From Arbacia lixula (Eukaryota; Echinodermata; Echinoidea; Arbacioida; Arbaciidae): a stretch of DNA of 64,000 nt. The DNA lies in contig OZ022588.1 of the NCBI GenBank assembly GCA_963669155.1, forward strand, positions 7,340,679 through 7,404,678. The letters are read 5' to 3'. Below are positions 23,661-36,900 of this stretch, piece by piece (positions within the stretch are counted from its first letter, which is position 1; every line of letters begins with the position of its first letter). Made by a program: the position numbers and the translations under genes. The notes beneath the pieces were generated by a model, which saw only the letters and a program-made list of their open reading frames with translations, had not been told where the DNA came from and made no database searches.

Positions 23661-26600
23661 TAAAGATGGCCCGTCCATATTTATCTGCAAACATCATCAA
23701 AGTTTGCACATAATTTAGAACGTATCTTTGGGATACTAAGTGTGAAATTCTAAGGTCAGAGGTACTATAACTCCCGTAGGATAAATGAAAATCTAACTAG
23801 TTTTCACTTAGATTTTACTTTTTTCCTGGTACGATCAATTACCGAAGATTATTTCCTCAAAACCGAATATCACGCTTTGTCGCTTCCAGGGAAGGGTTAT
23901 ATAGTCACTCTCTCCAAAATGATGACAAAGTCAGGGAACTTTCAGAATTGGGTCCGCAAAAGGGACAGGATACCTTTAAACATGTGTCCTTAAGATGCCA
24001 TTTTCAAGTAGGCTTCCAAAGTGTCTGCCAACGCAATGCTTTTAGCTATACAGGTGTATTCTGTATGCTCACTCATTTTATTTGCCGGCTTCTCTCTCGC
24101 TCTCCCCCTCTCTCTGTCTTATCAATCTCTCTCCCTCATATACACTCCCCTTGAATTTTGTTATACGCAATATGATTGCATTGAAATATATACGTGTTTT
24201 TATATGTCACTTTTGCCGACAAAAGAAGTCGCCCGTAGAAATGATAAGGATGTACGGAACATACATTAAGCGTCAAAAAGGTTGCTCATATGCATGGTAA
24301 GGAAGAGAACGGATTAAATGAGAATGCTACATGTGTATGTGTGTGTGTGTGTGTGTGTGCTTGTGTTAGTGTTAGCATGTGCGTTTGTGTAGGTATGTGT
24401 AGGTATGTATGTGGTCAAATATTTATCTGTCGGTGCATTTGCATGGGATGCCCCTCCCGTTTATGGAAAAAGCCAATTAATGACACTATGTGCTTCCATT
24501 GGTACAACGCTGATGCCTGTTGGCTATGTAAAACGCACACTCTTTCCTTATTGATATTTTCTCTGCCACGCTTTCTCTCTCCCCCCCCCCCCCATCTCTC
24601 TCTCTCTCCCTCATTATGATCATTCCCACTCTTGATTTACGCCTCTATTCAACGCAGAATATAAAAATGTTACTGCTCGGAAGAAAAGTCTTTAATTCCA
24701 AAGATCCCATAACTCACATGATAATAATACTAAAAGCAACCGATACAGCTGGCTCATAGCTACTCCAATATAACATAATCCATTATTAGAACATACAGTA
24801 TATTTAAGCAATATAAACATGCCGGCTTTTCACTGCCTCCTTTCCTATGTAATATGATTTTGATTACTATTTTTATGCAAAATATCAGTACTGATAAACA
24901 AGTAGAACGATATGAAGGACAATAGGGTAAATCCCGAGGGAACCCTAGGAGAAAAATCCTTTTATCAAATATCTGATGAAAATAACTTCTTTCTAACATA
25001 TACGAGAACCTTACCAGTGAAAGGAGCATGTTCTCAGTGACAACCAAAAAATTAGTTGGATCTCACGTACTGGACCTAATTAATACCATGCTCTATTTCT
25101 TTAGGGTATTTGGGCAGCAATATGGATTTGCTTTGGGATTGGATTAAGCCTTTATCTCTTGCAACTAGTAGATCAGCTTATCATGCTACTAGTGTTTCCA
25201 TCCTAAACACGTTAGGACGTATACGGTCCCTCGTTATCCATTACATATCTGGGATATTACTGCAGTTTGGATCCACGTATACAATTACTCAAAGAGGCAA
25301 AATCCAATGTCATTTATTACAACCATATCTACATGACCATAAACATATATGTAAACGCATGATTAAAGAGTGAACTCAACGGTGTAAATAAATGAATTAG
25401 TGGAGGCCAAATTGTTCATCTGTACTTTATCTTGAAGATATATATTTTTTTAATCTTCACCGGTGGCTGAACTGAAGTGCTCTCGAACTCTTTGTGTGTC
25501 ACATGTAACTTTTTTTTTTCAACTACTACACAGAGTTCCAATAGAGCAGCAATTTATCTGCCACATAGGGGTTAATGTATGCCTTCCGACAAGATCATAA
25601 GTATGAGATACAGAGTCAAAGCTTGGGCCCTTTTAATTTTAAACATTTAAGGCTTTATTACTTCAATTTCCCAAACATCAATTATAAAGAATAAAGAATT
25701 TATTAACAATAAACAGAAAAGGAATTAGTAAAAACATGTTAAGATATGACTCGTAGCAGATAAAGATGAAGTTCTTTAAATTACTTCCAACTATTAAACA
25801 CATGATCTAACTCAGTGCCATTTGAAACGATCCCTCCCGTTTTATTTCGATAGATAGATCGATCGATAAGTCGATCAAAAAAATGGAACAAGTAGTTAAT
25901 ATTGTTCTCTTTCTGCTATCTAATTCTTTATGATGACACTACACCGAAAAGAAATAGGAGAATAAGATAATCCAAAAGTCGCGTCCACTTGATTCCAGGT
26001 ATGTTCCATCTGCAAATCGAGAGACGAAACATTAATGCATATTATATTCTTTCCATGATATGAGCATAAATATAAAAAAATTTTGAATTGAAAAAAGTGC
26101 TAGGATTGGCAGACATAGAAAATATATCACGACTAACATTGCAGAGCTCTTGATTGTAGAAAAACAAACATGACATACACGAAGTGAATGCTCTGAAGCC
26201 CTATCAGCAAAACGTACAGTATATATTCGCCGACGACTGGGTATGTCAGAGAACAAAGAAGCGAGTGCAAATATATACCTGCTCGAGTGACATCACATTA
26301 TCATTGCACCTGTAAGATGTGCACCTATGCTTTCAAGGAAACAGTTTATATCCAGAGAGGGGATACAATATGATTGCGACGAGGCCCTTGTGTATTCAAT
26401 GCGCAAACCTCTAAAATAAAAAAAAAGGGGGGGGGGGAGGGGGCGTTTTATGAGGAGCAAATCTGTTTTCTTTTAGAGTAGAGTTTTTCATGTTCAGAAA
26501 TAGTTAAGAGTCATATATCAACCAAGAATGACACTAATATGTTTTTATGGTCAAGTTTAATGGGCACAGGTTCATTCTTGCAAGATGTGGTATGTTCAAT

Positions 26601-26670
26601 ATCAGTAGCAGGAGGCTATATTCGTTTGGTCAATATCTATCCGGTGAAAGCGCGGTCATGTATTGTTTTC
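23661..26670. other. No gene recognised; microsatellites
   Basis: Includes ctct-rich tracts near 24085-24150 and 24560-24615, a (TG)n run near 24335-24360 and a G run near 26427-26442. Open frames up to 95 codons have no motif or splice context. Confidence 0.5.
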
Positions 26671-27041
26671 AAGGGCATATACTGTACTGGGAAGGCAAAA
26701 AAGCCTACAAAATGCAATTGTTAGCAGTCTTCTTGCCAATGGTCTTAAGTTCATGTATTGTCTATTTTAGCAGCTTTCTAAAAGTTATTTGCCCTCAAAT
26801 GATCTACATTTGGAGCAATGAGTGATTAAATCACAAATCCTCAAAATGTTCGGCCCGAACATTTTGAGGATTTAATCATTAATCATTAATTACTCCATAT
26901 GTGGATCATTTGAGGGCAAATAACTTTCAGCAAGCTTCTAAAATGGACAATACATGAATTTAAGACCAGTGGCAAGGAGATTGCTAACAATTAAATTTTG
27001 AAGACTTTTTTTTGCCTTCCCAGTACAGTATATGCCCTTTA
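26671..27041. mobile_element. Large palindrome / fold-back element, about 370 bp
   Basis: The arms start aagggcatatactgtactgg on the left and end ccagtacagtatatgccctt on the right. They match through most of their length, including gttatttgccctcaaatgat against its reverse complement, and meet at a nearly perfect centre around 26854 (caaaatgttcgg / ccgaacattttg). The arms are about 180 bp with almost no loop. No coding capacity. Confidence 0.8.
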
Positions 27042-27619
27042 ATGATTTACTTGCTTTTATATTACATGGCATATGTCGGAAAAGGGGCACAATATAAATA
27101 TTGTGATATAGAAACTTGCGTACTTAAAGGTATAGTTGACCCTGTAATTAAATCGGTTTTGATAAAAGCAGAAACATGACAGAAACATATAAAGGAAGGT
27201 TTGATGAAAATCCGCCAAAGGATAAGAGGTTTAAGATTATTTGAACACTTGATTTCGTGACGTCACGTGCGAGATGCTCTCCCATGTGATTTGTACTATA
27301 TTTTTTTAAATATCGATTTTCTTTCTCGCACATAATGTCACAATTTCTTATCCTTTGACGGATCTTCGTCAAACCTGTACTAATATGTTTCTTTCATTTA
27401 TTTTTAATCACTTTTGTTGAAACCAACTCAACTTCAAGGGAAACCGATCTCTTTAAAGTACCTTGAAATAGGCACTATTTCTTGTAAATGTAACTGTACT
27501 ACAGTATTTCGAGGGGGCTTAATTGCTTCATGAAAAGCAATTGTATCATGATGCAAGTACCCACCTCTCCTTCAAATTTTTGAGTTACAGTACATGTGGG
27601 ACATAAGCATTTGCCTCAC
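27042..27619 (-). other. 3' flank of the SRCR gene
   Basis: Lies downstream of the SRCR stop codon on the minus strand. An AATAAA on the minus strand at 27397-27402, about 230 bp past the stop, is a possible polyadenylation signal. No further coding exon was recognised. Confidence 0.4.
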
Positions 27620-27934
27620 CTGTGCAGCATTAATTGCAACATACGCCAACGTCTTCCGCATGGCCACAGTTGTGGGTCCGAATACCGGCATTGCCGCAAT
27701 TGAAGATGCTTGCTTCTGTCCCGGTACAGTCGACATCGTCGAGGATGATCGGACCGGATCCCTCGCCATAGTAAGCACTGGCGTAAACGGTTCCAGAATC
27801 GCTTAATCCCAGCTGTCGGCACACCACAGCAGCATCGGTTTCGTCAAATAGGTCATCACACACCGTACCCCACTCTCCATTGTCATACACCTCAACCCGA
27901 CCTTGTTTATGATCCGCTCCACCCACCAGGCGTA
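27620..27934 (-). CDS. SRCR exon, domain 14 (last), contains the stop codon
   Basis: Acceptor ttccctcag at 27934. The domain is the most diverged of the set: [28 protein letters not shown], and [12 protein letters not shown] before GVCC. A TAA at 27630-27632 replaces the first residue after the final cysteine-Asn, ten bases upstream of a still-intact donor (CAG|gtgagg, 27618-27619). The exon is exactly as long as its paralogs (315 bp), so the stop looks like a change inside a formerly internal exon. Confidence 0.8.
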
Positions 27935-30900
27935 CTGAGGGAAAGCAATAAAGACCAAAATTAAGATACTTTCCTTGTCACGTATGATCAATAAAAAGTG
28001 ATTTATTAATGTAATTTCTGTCAATATTCATCGACATATTCGAATAAAGATGACCGTAATATATAGGACGAATACGTTCCCGCAATAATGATACCTTTTA
28101 ACTTAAAGGACACTCGAACATCACCTATCAGGCCCACGTAGCAGATGAACACTTAATCTTCATAGTGGCCGCAGCTATGGCTCATCATCATCATCATCAT
28201 CATCATAATCATCACCATCATCATCATCATAGAAGTGGCAGTGGGTTGAGAGAAATGGAAATATATTCAATGTATTTTTTAACCTAAAACTCATGGATTG
28301 GATCTTTTGTAGAGCCTCCAACAAACTTCGTTCAGAAAGCCTTAGGATATGACTCAAGCACGTGCCAATCTTCGTCATATGGAGGAAAGTGGTAAATATA
28401 CATTTTTTTGAAAGAGTTAAAAAAACGAGGTGTGTGTCATTCTATTCATTTTCTTAATTTTGTTGAGATAAAGAAAAAACTAATGATAGGAGCTGATGAA
28501 TGTGCTGATGTAATCATGACGCATGATCTCTTCCACAACATGAAGTGCACCCATAAGATTTAGGACCTGATTCTATAGAAAATGACTTTTGAATGGTCTT
28601 CAATATCGTTTGACTGATTATCAATTCTTTTGTCCGTGATATTCCTAGTAACATTCAATTATAATATTACATATTATAATACTACAACTGTTTTTGAACA
28701 AAAAACTCATTGATTGGGTCTTTTGTAGAGCCTCTAACAAACTTCGTTCAGAAAACTTTAGAATAGGACTCAAACACGTGCCAATCTTCGTCATATCGAG
28801 GAAAGTGGTAAACATATTTTTTTTCGAGCCGTATGATAGTTACACAAATAAATAGAAATATATTAATGTATTACCTGTCGGGCCCACGTCGCAGATTACA
28901 CCCACATCTTCAGAGTGGCCGCAGTTGTGGCTCAGAACATCGCGGCTGGAGCAGTCGAAGATGTCCGACTCGGTCCCGGTGCAGGCAACATCGTCCAGAA
29001 TGATTGGATCGGATCCTTGACCAAAGTGAGCACTTCCATAAGCGGTTCCAGAATCGCCGAGGCCAAGCTGGCGACACACCACAGCAGCTTCGGTAGCGCC
29101 AAACCCGTCATCACACACCGTGCCCCACTGTCCATTGTAATACACCTCAACTCGACCTTCGCTTGAAGACGAACCATCGACCAGGCGAACTGATAGAAAA
29201 AACAAATGTTAAACTTGGTGTGTTTAGAACTATCAAGTTTCTCAACTTTTTTGAAGACGGAAAACAAAACTGCTGCCAGGAGTTGATGAAGTTGTTGATG
29301 AAATCATGTCCCATGGTCTCTTTCACAAAATGACCACCCCCATTAGATTTGGGACTTGGTGCTTTGGAAAATGCCTTTTGAATTGACCCAAATATCATTT
29401 CTTTTGTCCGTGATATTCCTAGTAACCTTCAAGAACATATTATAATACTACAACTGTTTTTGAAGATAAAACTCATGTAATGGGTCTTTTGCAGAGCCTC
29501 CAACAAACTTCGATCAGAAAGCCTTAGAATTGGACTCAAGCACGTGCCAATCTTTGTCATCATGGTCATGGCGAGCAAAGTGGTAAATATATCTTTTTCG
29601 AGCCGTATGATAGTTACACAAATAAATAGAAATATATCAATATATTACCTGTCGGGCCCACGTCGCAGATTACACCCACATCTTCAGAGTGTCCGCAGTT
29701 ATGGGTCAGAACTTCGCGGCTGGAGCAGTCGAAGATGTCCGACTCGGTCCCGGTGCAGGCAACATCGTCCAGAATGATTGGATCGGATCCTTGACCAAAG
29801 TGAGCACTTCCATAAGCGGTTCCAGAATCGCCGAGGCCAAGCTGGCGACACACCACAGCAGCATCGGTATCGCCAAACCCGTCATCGCACACCGTGCCCC
29901 ACTGTCCATTGTAATACACCTCAACTCGACCTTCGTTTGAAGACGACCCATCGACCAGGCGAACTGATAGTAAAAACAAATGTTAAACTTGGTGTGTTTA
30001 GAACTATCAAGTTTCTCAACTTTTTTGAAGACGGAAAACAAAACTGATGCCAGGAGTTGATGAAGTTGTTGATGAAATCATGTTCCACGGTCTCTTTCAC
30101 AAAATGACCACCCCCATTGGATTTGGGACTTGGTGCTTTGGAAAATGCCTTTTGAATTGACCCAAATATCATTTCTTTTGTCCGTGATATTCCTAGTAGC
30201 CTTCAAGAACATATTATAATACCACAACTGTTCTTGAAGGTAAAACTCATGTATTGGGTCTTTTGCAGAGCCTCCAACAAACTTCGATCAGAAAGCCTTA
30301 GAATAGGACTCAAGCACGTGCCAATCTTTGTCATCATGGTCATGGCGAGCAAAGTGGTAAATATATCTTTTTCGAGCTGTATGATAGTTACACAATAAAT
30401 AGAAATATATTAATGTATTACCTGTCGGGCCCACGTCGCAGATTACACCCACATCTTCAGGGTGTCCGCAGTTATGGGTCAGAACTTCGCGGCTGGAGCA
30501 GTCGAAGATGTCCGACTCGGTCCCGGTGCAGGCAACATCGTCCAGAATGATTGGATCGGATCCTTGACCAAAGTGAGCACTTCCATAAGCGGTTCCGGAA
30601 TCGCCGAGGCCAAGCTGGCGACACACCACAGCAGCATCGGTATCGCCAAACCCGTCATCGCACACCGTGCCCCACTGTCCATTGTAATACACCTCAACTC
30701 GACCTTCGTTTGAAGACGACCCATCGACCAGGCGAACTGATAGTAAAAACAAATTTTAAACTTGGTGTGTTTAGAACTATCAAGTTTCTCAACTTTTTTG
30801 AAGACGGAAAACAAAACTGATGCCTGGAGTTGATGAAGTTGTTGATGAAATCATGTCCTACGGTCTCTTTCCCAAAATGACCACCCCCATTAGATTTGGG

Positions 30901-33900
30901 ACTTGGTGCTTTGGAAAATGCCTTTTGAATTGACCCAAATATCATTTCTTTTGTCCGTGATATTCCTAGTAACCTTCAAGAACATATTACAATACTACAA
31001 ATTGTTTTGAAGGTAAAACTCATGTATTGGGTCTTTTGCAGAGCCTCCAACAAACTTCGTTCAGAAAGCCTTAGAATAAGACCCAAGCACGTGCCAATCT
31101 TTGTCATCATGGTCACGGCGAGCAAAGTGGTAAATATATTTTTTTTCGAGCCGTATGATAGTTACACAAATAAATAGAAATATATTAATGTATTACCTGT
31201 CGGGCCCACGTCGCAGATTACACCCACATCTTCAGAGTGGCCGCAGTTATGGGTCAGAACTTCGCGGCTGGAGCAGTCGAAGATGTCCGACTCGGTCCCG
31301 GTGCAGGCAACATCGTCCAGAATGATTGGATCGGATCCTTGACCAAAGTGAGCACTTCCATAAGCGGTTCCGGAATCGCCGAGGCCAAGCTGGCGACACA
31401 CCACAGCAGCATCGGTATCATCAAAATAGTCATCGCACACCGTGCCCCATTGTCCATTGTAATACACCTCAACTCGACCTTCGTTTGAAGACGACCCACC
31501 GACCAGGCGAACTGATAGTAAAAACAAATGTTAAACTTGGTGTGTTTAGAACTATCAAGTTTCTCAACTTTTTTGAAGACGGAAAACAAAACTGCTGCCA
31601 GGAGTTGATGAAGTTGTTGATGAAATCATGTCCCACGGTCTCTTTCACAAAATGACCACCCCCATTGGATTTGGGACTTGGTGCTTTGGAAAATGCCTTT
31701 TGAATTGACCCAAATATCATTTCTTTTGTCCGTGATATTCCTAGTAACCTTCAAGAACATATTATAATACTACAACTGTTTTTGAATGTAAAACTCATTT
31801 ATTGGGTCTTTTGCAGAGCCTCCAACAAACTTCGATCAGAAAGCCGAACTGATACATAAGATACAGCAACCGCAAATATCGCAATACAGACTGCTGTGTT
31901 GACTGCTGATTTCTCCGCTATTTTCATACTTTTTGTGAATCCATGAGCTTTATGATAGTGAACTGTTGATTGATAATGGACATGCTTATCTAAATCCTGT
32001 GGATACGACCTGAGGGCAGAGAACATGTGGATTAAGTAATTTTCAGTGAAATATTATATGTTTCTCCTGGAGGATTGTAACTAGTTCTGGACTACTGACT
32101 TCACAACTGGTCCCACATACTCATTTTTATGTTTGCTGTTGCCAGCGTGCACACCACTACTGCGCGTCTATTGAACGACAGCTTCTATTGTGAGTACCTT
32201 GGCCAATTTAACCACCTATTGTTATCAGCTTGTCCAGCCAGGCACCAGACTCTATTCATTGCTACGCTGAGGTGCCTCGGTTGAATAACTTTACATTGAA
32301 CTATACACTACTTGCTACAAACCAAGAGCTTGGGTCATTAACATTTTGACTTCAGTAATCAAGCTATAATACTTGAAGCTATGCCACCAAAGGTTAGGAA
32401 ATCGGAAAGAAATATGGCTTCTTCCTCAGATACTCCTGATGTCTGTGACCAGATTGGTGAGGAAGTAAAGGACTACTTCAGCACTCAGGATTTCCGTAAC
32501 TTGTTCCAGGCATCACTTACTGATGCCATCACAAACCAGATGACGGAGCTCAGAGACAAGTTAGAAAACGCCGAAGGCAAAATCCTGACACTAGAAAATA
32601 TTGTCAGGGAAAAGACAGCTATCATCGAACGTCTCCAGGAGAAGCAAACACGCATCATAGACGACATTAATTCAATTCATCGAGAACAGAATGATGATGA
32701 ACAATACTTGCGCAGGAACTGCGTGAGACTCTACGGAATCCCTGAACAGCCGCAAGAGAATACAGATGCCCTGACTCTTGACCTTGCCAACAACGAACTC
32801 CAACTCAATCTAAAATTAGATGATATTGACCGATCTCATCGAGTAGGCCCTCCGCGTCAACCCACGAGAGCAGGAGATAGATCGCACCCACCAAGACCCA
32901 TCATAGTGAAATTCACCTCTTATCGTGCCCGCCACCTCATGATCAGGAACCGTAAGATGCTGAAAGGAAAAAGAAAGGGAATTGAAGAGGATCTGACAGC
33001 AGCTAATCGACTTCTGTTGAAGGAAGCAAAAAAGGAGGTAGAACAGAACGACAAGTTGGTTGCCGCATGGTCATCCGATGGTAGGATAATCGTGCTAACA
33101 AAAGCTACCAATGGACAAACAATACGCAAGCGGATTCGCTCTGTAAATGACTTGAAAATCCTGTGAGAACTCAAAATTTATGCGAACTGAACTTACTGAA
33201 CTTTGAACTGCATCATCTGCTCGAATAATCATATTTTTGTCAATGCCCTTTATTTCTATATAATTTCACAACCTTGCATTTTTTGTGAGTGTTAAATGTA
33301 TTATATTACTTATAATTTCATTGAGGATTTTTATTTTGTATAAATGAGTGTGTGTGTTCAGTGTGGTAGCTCTTCTTCTTTCTGTCCTACTCAGTTGTGG
33401 TTATGCACTCAATGTACTTCTACTGTATTCCCATTCAACCATGTATATGACGATAATGAATATTACTGGACCATGTATGACTTCTTTCATTTAAACCGGA
33501 GGATTGATATTGAACAGTTGTTACGATTAAAAATTAAACCCATTTTATATTGATAAACACGATTTCAATAGTCTTTTCGACACAGATCTGGTACTAAATA
33601 ATTCATGTAAATACACTTTTTGCGAAGAATTTAATGAACAATTTAGTAAATTTAACTCAAAACTCTCACTCCTCCATTTAAATGCTCGAAGCCTAAATAA
33701 AAATTTTGATGGGTTACAAATTTTACTATCATCTCTTAACTTTGAATTTGATGTTATTGCTATAAGTGAAACCTAATTTAATCCTTCTACAAATATTGAT
33801 ATGTATAATCTACAGGGATATTCTCTTATTTCAAAATGTAGACCTTCAAAATCTGGTTGGGGAGTTGCACTTTATTTGAAAAATAATCTAAATTATTACA

Positions 33901-36900
33901 TTCTTCATGATTTTACTTGTTCCGAATCCAATTATGAAATGGTGTTCATTGAAATAACTAAAAAAACTAAACCTATAATTGTTGCCTGCATTTATCGTCC
34001 ACCAGATTGTGACATATCATGTTTTAATGAAAAAATACAAAATGTTCTTGAAATGTTGGAAAGTGATAAGAAAGACATATATATCTTAGGTGATTTTAAT
34101 ATAAATTTACTAAATTATAGTATCCATAATAAAACAAATGACTTTTTAGACACAATGTTTTCTTTCAACTTATATCCCTTGATAACAAAACCTACTCGCA
34201 TTACTGAAAATAAAGCATCATTAATCGATAATATTTTTACAAATACCATACAAGAAGAAAAACACACAGGGCTTATTTATAGTGACCTTTCAGATCACTT
34301 CCCAGTATTTTCGGTTGCAAATGAAATGATTGTAAAACCTGTTACCAAGTACATGTATATAAAAAACGTATTATTAATGACTCATCAATGTCAATATTCA
34401 AAGATCGTTTATCATTAATTGATTGGTCAGAAGTTTATAATTGTGATAATGCAAACGACTCTTATGATATATTCTTTGAAAAATTTAATTTTATTTATAA
34501 CGATTGTTTGCCACTTAAGTCTGTTAAACAATATAATAAAAATGTACATAATCCTTGGATAACGCAAGCTATACTAAAGTCTGTGAAACGTAAGCATCGA
34601 TTACATGAAACTGCCTCAAAAAGACCTAGTGACAATCATAAACAAAAATACTTAGAATACAAAAATAAATTAACAAATATTATAAGAGTATCAAAAAGAA
34701 AATATTATGAGTCATTATTCAAAAATTTACATGATGATATGAAAAAAACGTGGTCCCAGATTAATATCATACTTGGTCGAAAGAAAGTAAATAGATTACC
34801 CCAAAATATGTATCATGGAAATATAAAACTGAGTAGTAAGAAACGTGTTGCACAACAGTTCAATGATTTTTTTATCAATGTTGGGAAAAACCTTTCAACA
34901 TCATTTCAAACTCAAAATCACTCATTTGATGAATATCTTTTAAACCCAAATATGAGTTCATTTTATGTTAAATCAACAAATATTCAAGAAATAATTAAAT
35001 TGTCATCTTTGTTAAAAGCAGAAAAATCAAATGGGCCCGACTCTATTTCACCCAAAGTTATAAAAAATTGTATTCAATATTTCGTTAATCCATTGTCTGA
35101 CGTATTTAATAAATCTTTGAACACTGGAATAGTCCCAGATAAACTTAAAGTTGCTAAGATTGTACCTGTTTACAAGAAGAATGATATTAAAAATGTAGAA
35201 AATTAAAGACCCATTGCTTTACTTTCCATTTTTGCTAAATTATTAGAAAAGATAATGCATAAAAGATTGTATGATTATTTACTCAAATTTAATTGTCTTA
35301 CTTCAAAACAGTTTGGTTTCCGTGAAAAACACAGTACTGATTTAAGTGTAGCAAATTTTACAAGTAATGTTCTAAATGAAATTAATAATAAAATGTTTTG
35401 TTATGGTGTATTTATGGACTTATCTAAAGCATTCGACACCATCGACCACCATATTTTACTTTAAAAATTATATTATTATGGTGTAAGAGGTATTCCCCAT
35501 CAATGGTTTTCAAATTATTCATGTGATAGAAAACAGTATGTGGTGGTCGATGGTGTTGAATCTGATTATTTGAATGTAAATATCGGAGTTCCTCAGGGAT
35601 CTGTCCTCGGTCCGCTGTTATTTATTATTTATGTTAACGACATTATAAACTCATCCAAATTGCTCATGTTTTCATTATTTGCTGATGATACGGTTGTGTA
35701 TTTTTCTCATTCTGATATATCACAGTTAGTATCTATTTTAAATGAAGAATTAGTAAAATTGAATATTTGGTTTAAATGTAACAAATTATTCTTAAACTAT
35801 GACAAAACAAAATATGTAATTTTTCACACAAAGAAAAAGAAAATTCCTAATTCTATCGATCCAGTTAAAATAGCCAATGTAACTATTGAACGAGAACAAA
35901 GTGTATTCTTTTTAGGTACTCATATTGAAGAAACTCTTGATTGGAAATGTCATATTGACTATGTTTGTTCTAAAATTTCTAAAACTACCGGTATTTTGTC
36001 TAAACTGAAAAATTTTCTTCCCAGGAACATACTTATGAATATTTATAATGCAACAATTCTTCCCTATCTAAATTACTGCAATATCACCTGGGGCAATACT
36101 TACAAAACAAAACTGATCAAAATTTATAAATTACAAAAACGTGCTGCTCGTTTTATTACTAATAGTCATTATTTGGCCCCTAGTATAACATTATTTATTA
36201 AATTACGAATTATTCCTGTCTTCGATTTGATTAAATTAAATACATCAATATTTATGTTCAAATTTCACAAAAAAATATTACCATCTGTATTCATTAATAT
36301 GTTCCAAACCAATTCTTCGGTTCACAATTAACTAACTCGTCAAAGTAGCAACTTACATCATCCCCTTTCCCGTTCAACTTCTTTGCATAATTCGTTATTG
36401 TTTGTTGGGGTACGTGAATGGAATTCACTTGATCATGACATAAGATCCAGTTCCACAATTACCAGATTTAAATCTATGTATAAAAAATGTATATTTCAAA
36501 GAATGACATCCTCAACTGAGTAGGAAATCTTCTTTCATCTTTCTGCTTGAATCTCTTTTCCCCTTCTCTTTTCCCCTTTTCTCTATATCATCTTGATTTC
36601 TAATCTACCACTGTGTGTATCCTCATGTGTATGTGTGTGTGTGTCTGCCTGTCTGCGTGTGTATGTCTGTGTGTGTATATGTATGCATGTTTAGACTATT
36701 AATGTTTGTTATTTTTAAAAATGTGTATATGTAGTTATTGTTTGTCTGTAATATGGAGCCTGATTTATAAGCAGAACACTGCTTTACAAGGGTCCAAACC
36801 ATTACTTTTTGTATATGTTATGTTGAAAATGTTTTGTTTGTTTTTGTTATTTATGATAATAATGGTTGAATGAAGTTGAAATTGAAATTGAATTGAATTG

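Larger units (their letters stand above)
31846..36900 (+). mobile_element. CR1/L2-type LINE, about 5.05 kb, inserted in an SRCR intron
   Basis: The SRCR unit sequence breaks after cttcgatcagaaagcc (31845) and resumes at aagccttagaataggactc (36899 on). The shared aagcc is a likely 5-bp target duplication. The insert has a 535-bp 5' region, ORF1, ORF2 with PHD-like, endonuclease and RT parts, and a 3' tail of ttgaa-type repeats just before the junction. It is antisense to the SRCR gene. ORF2 carries several stops and frameshifts, so this copy is inactive, but it is full-length in layout. Subtracting it restores a unit spacing of about 775 bp. Confidence 0.85.
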
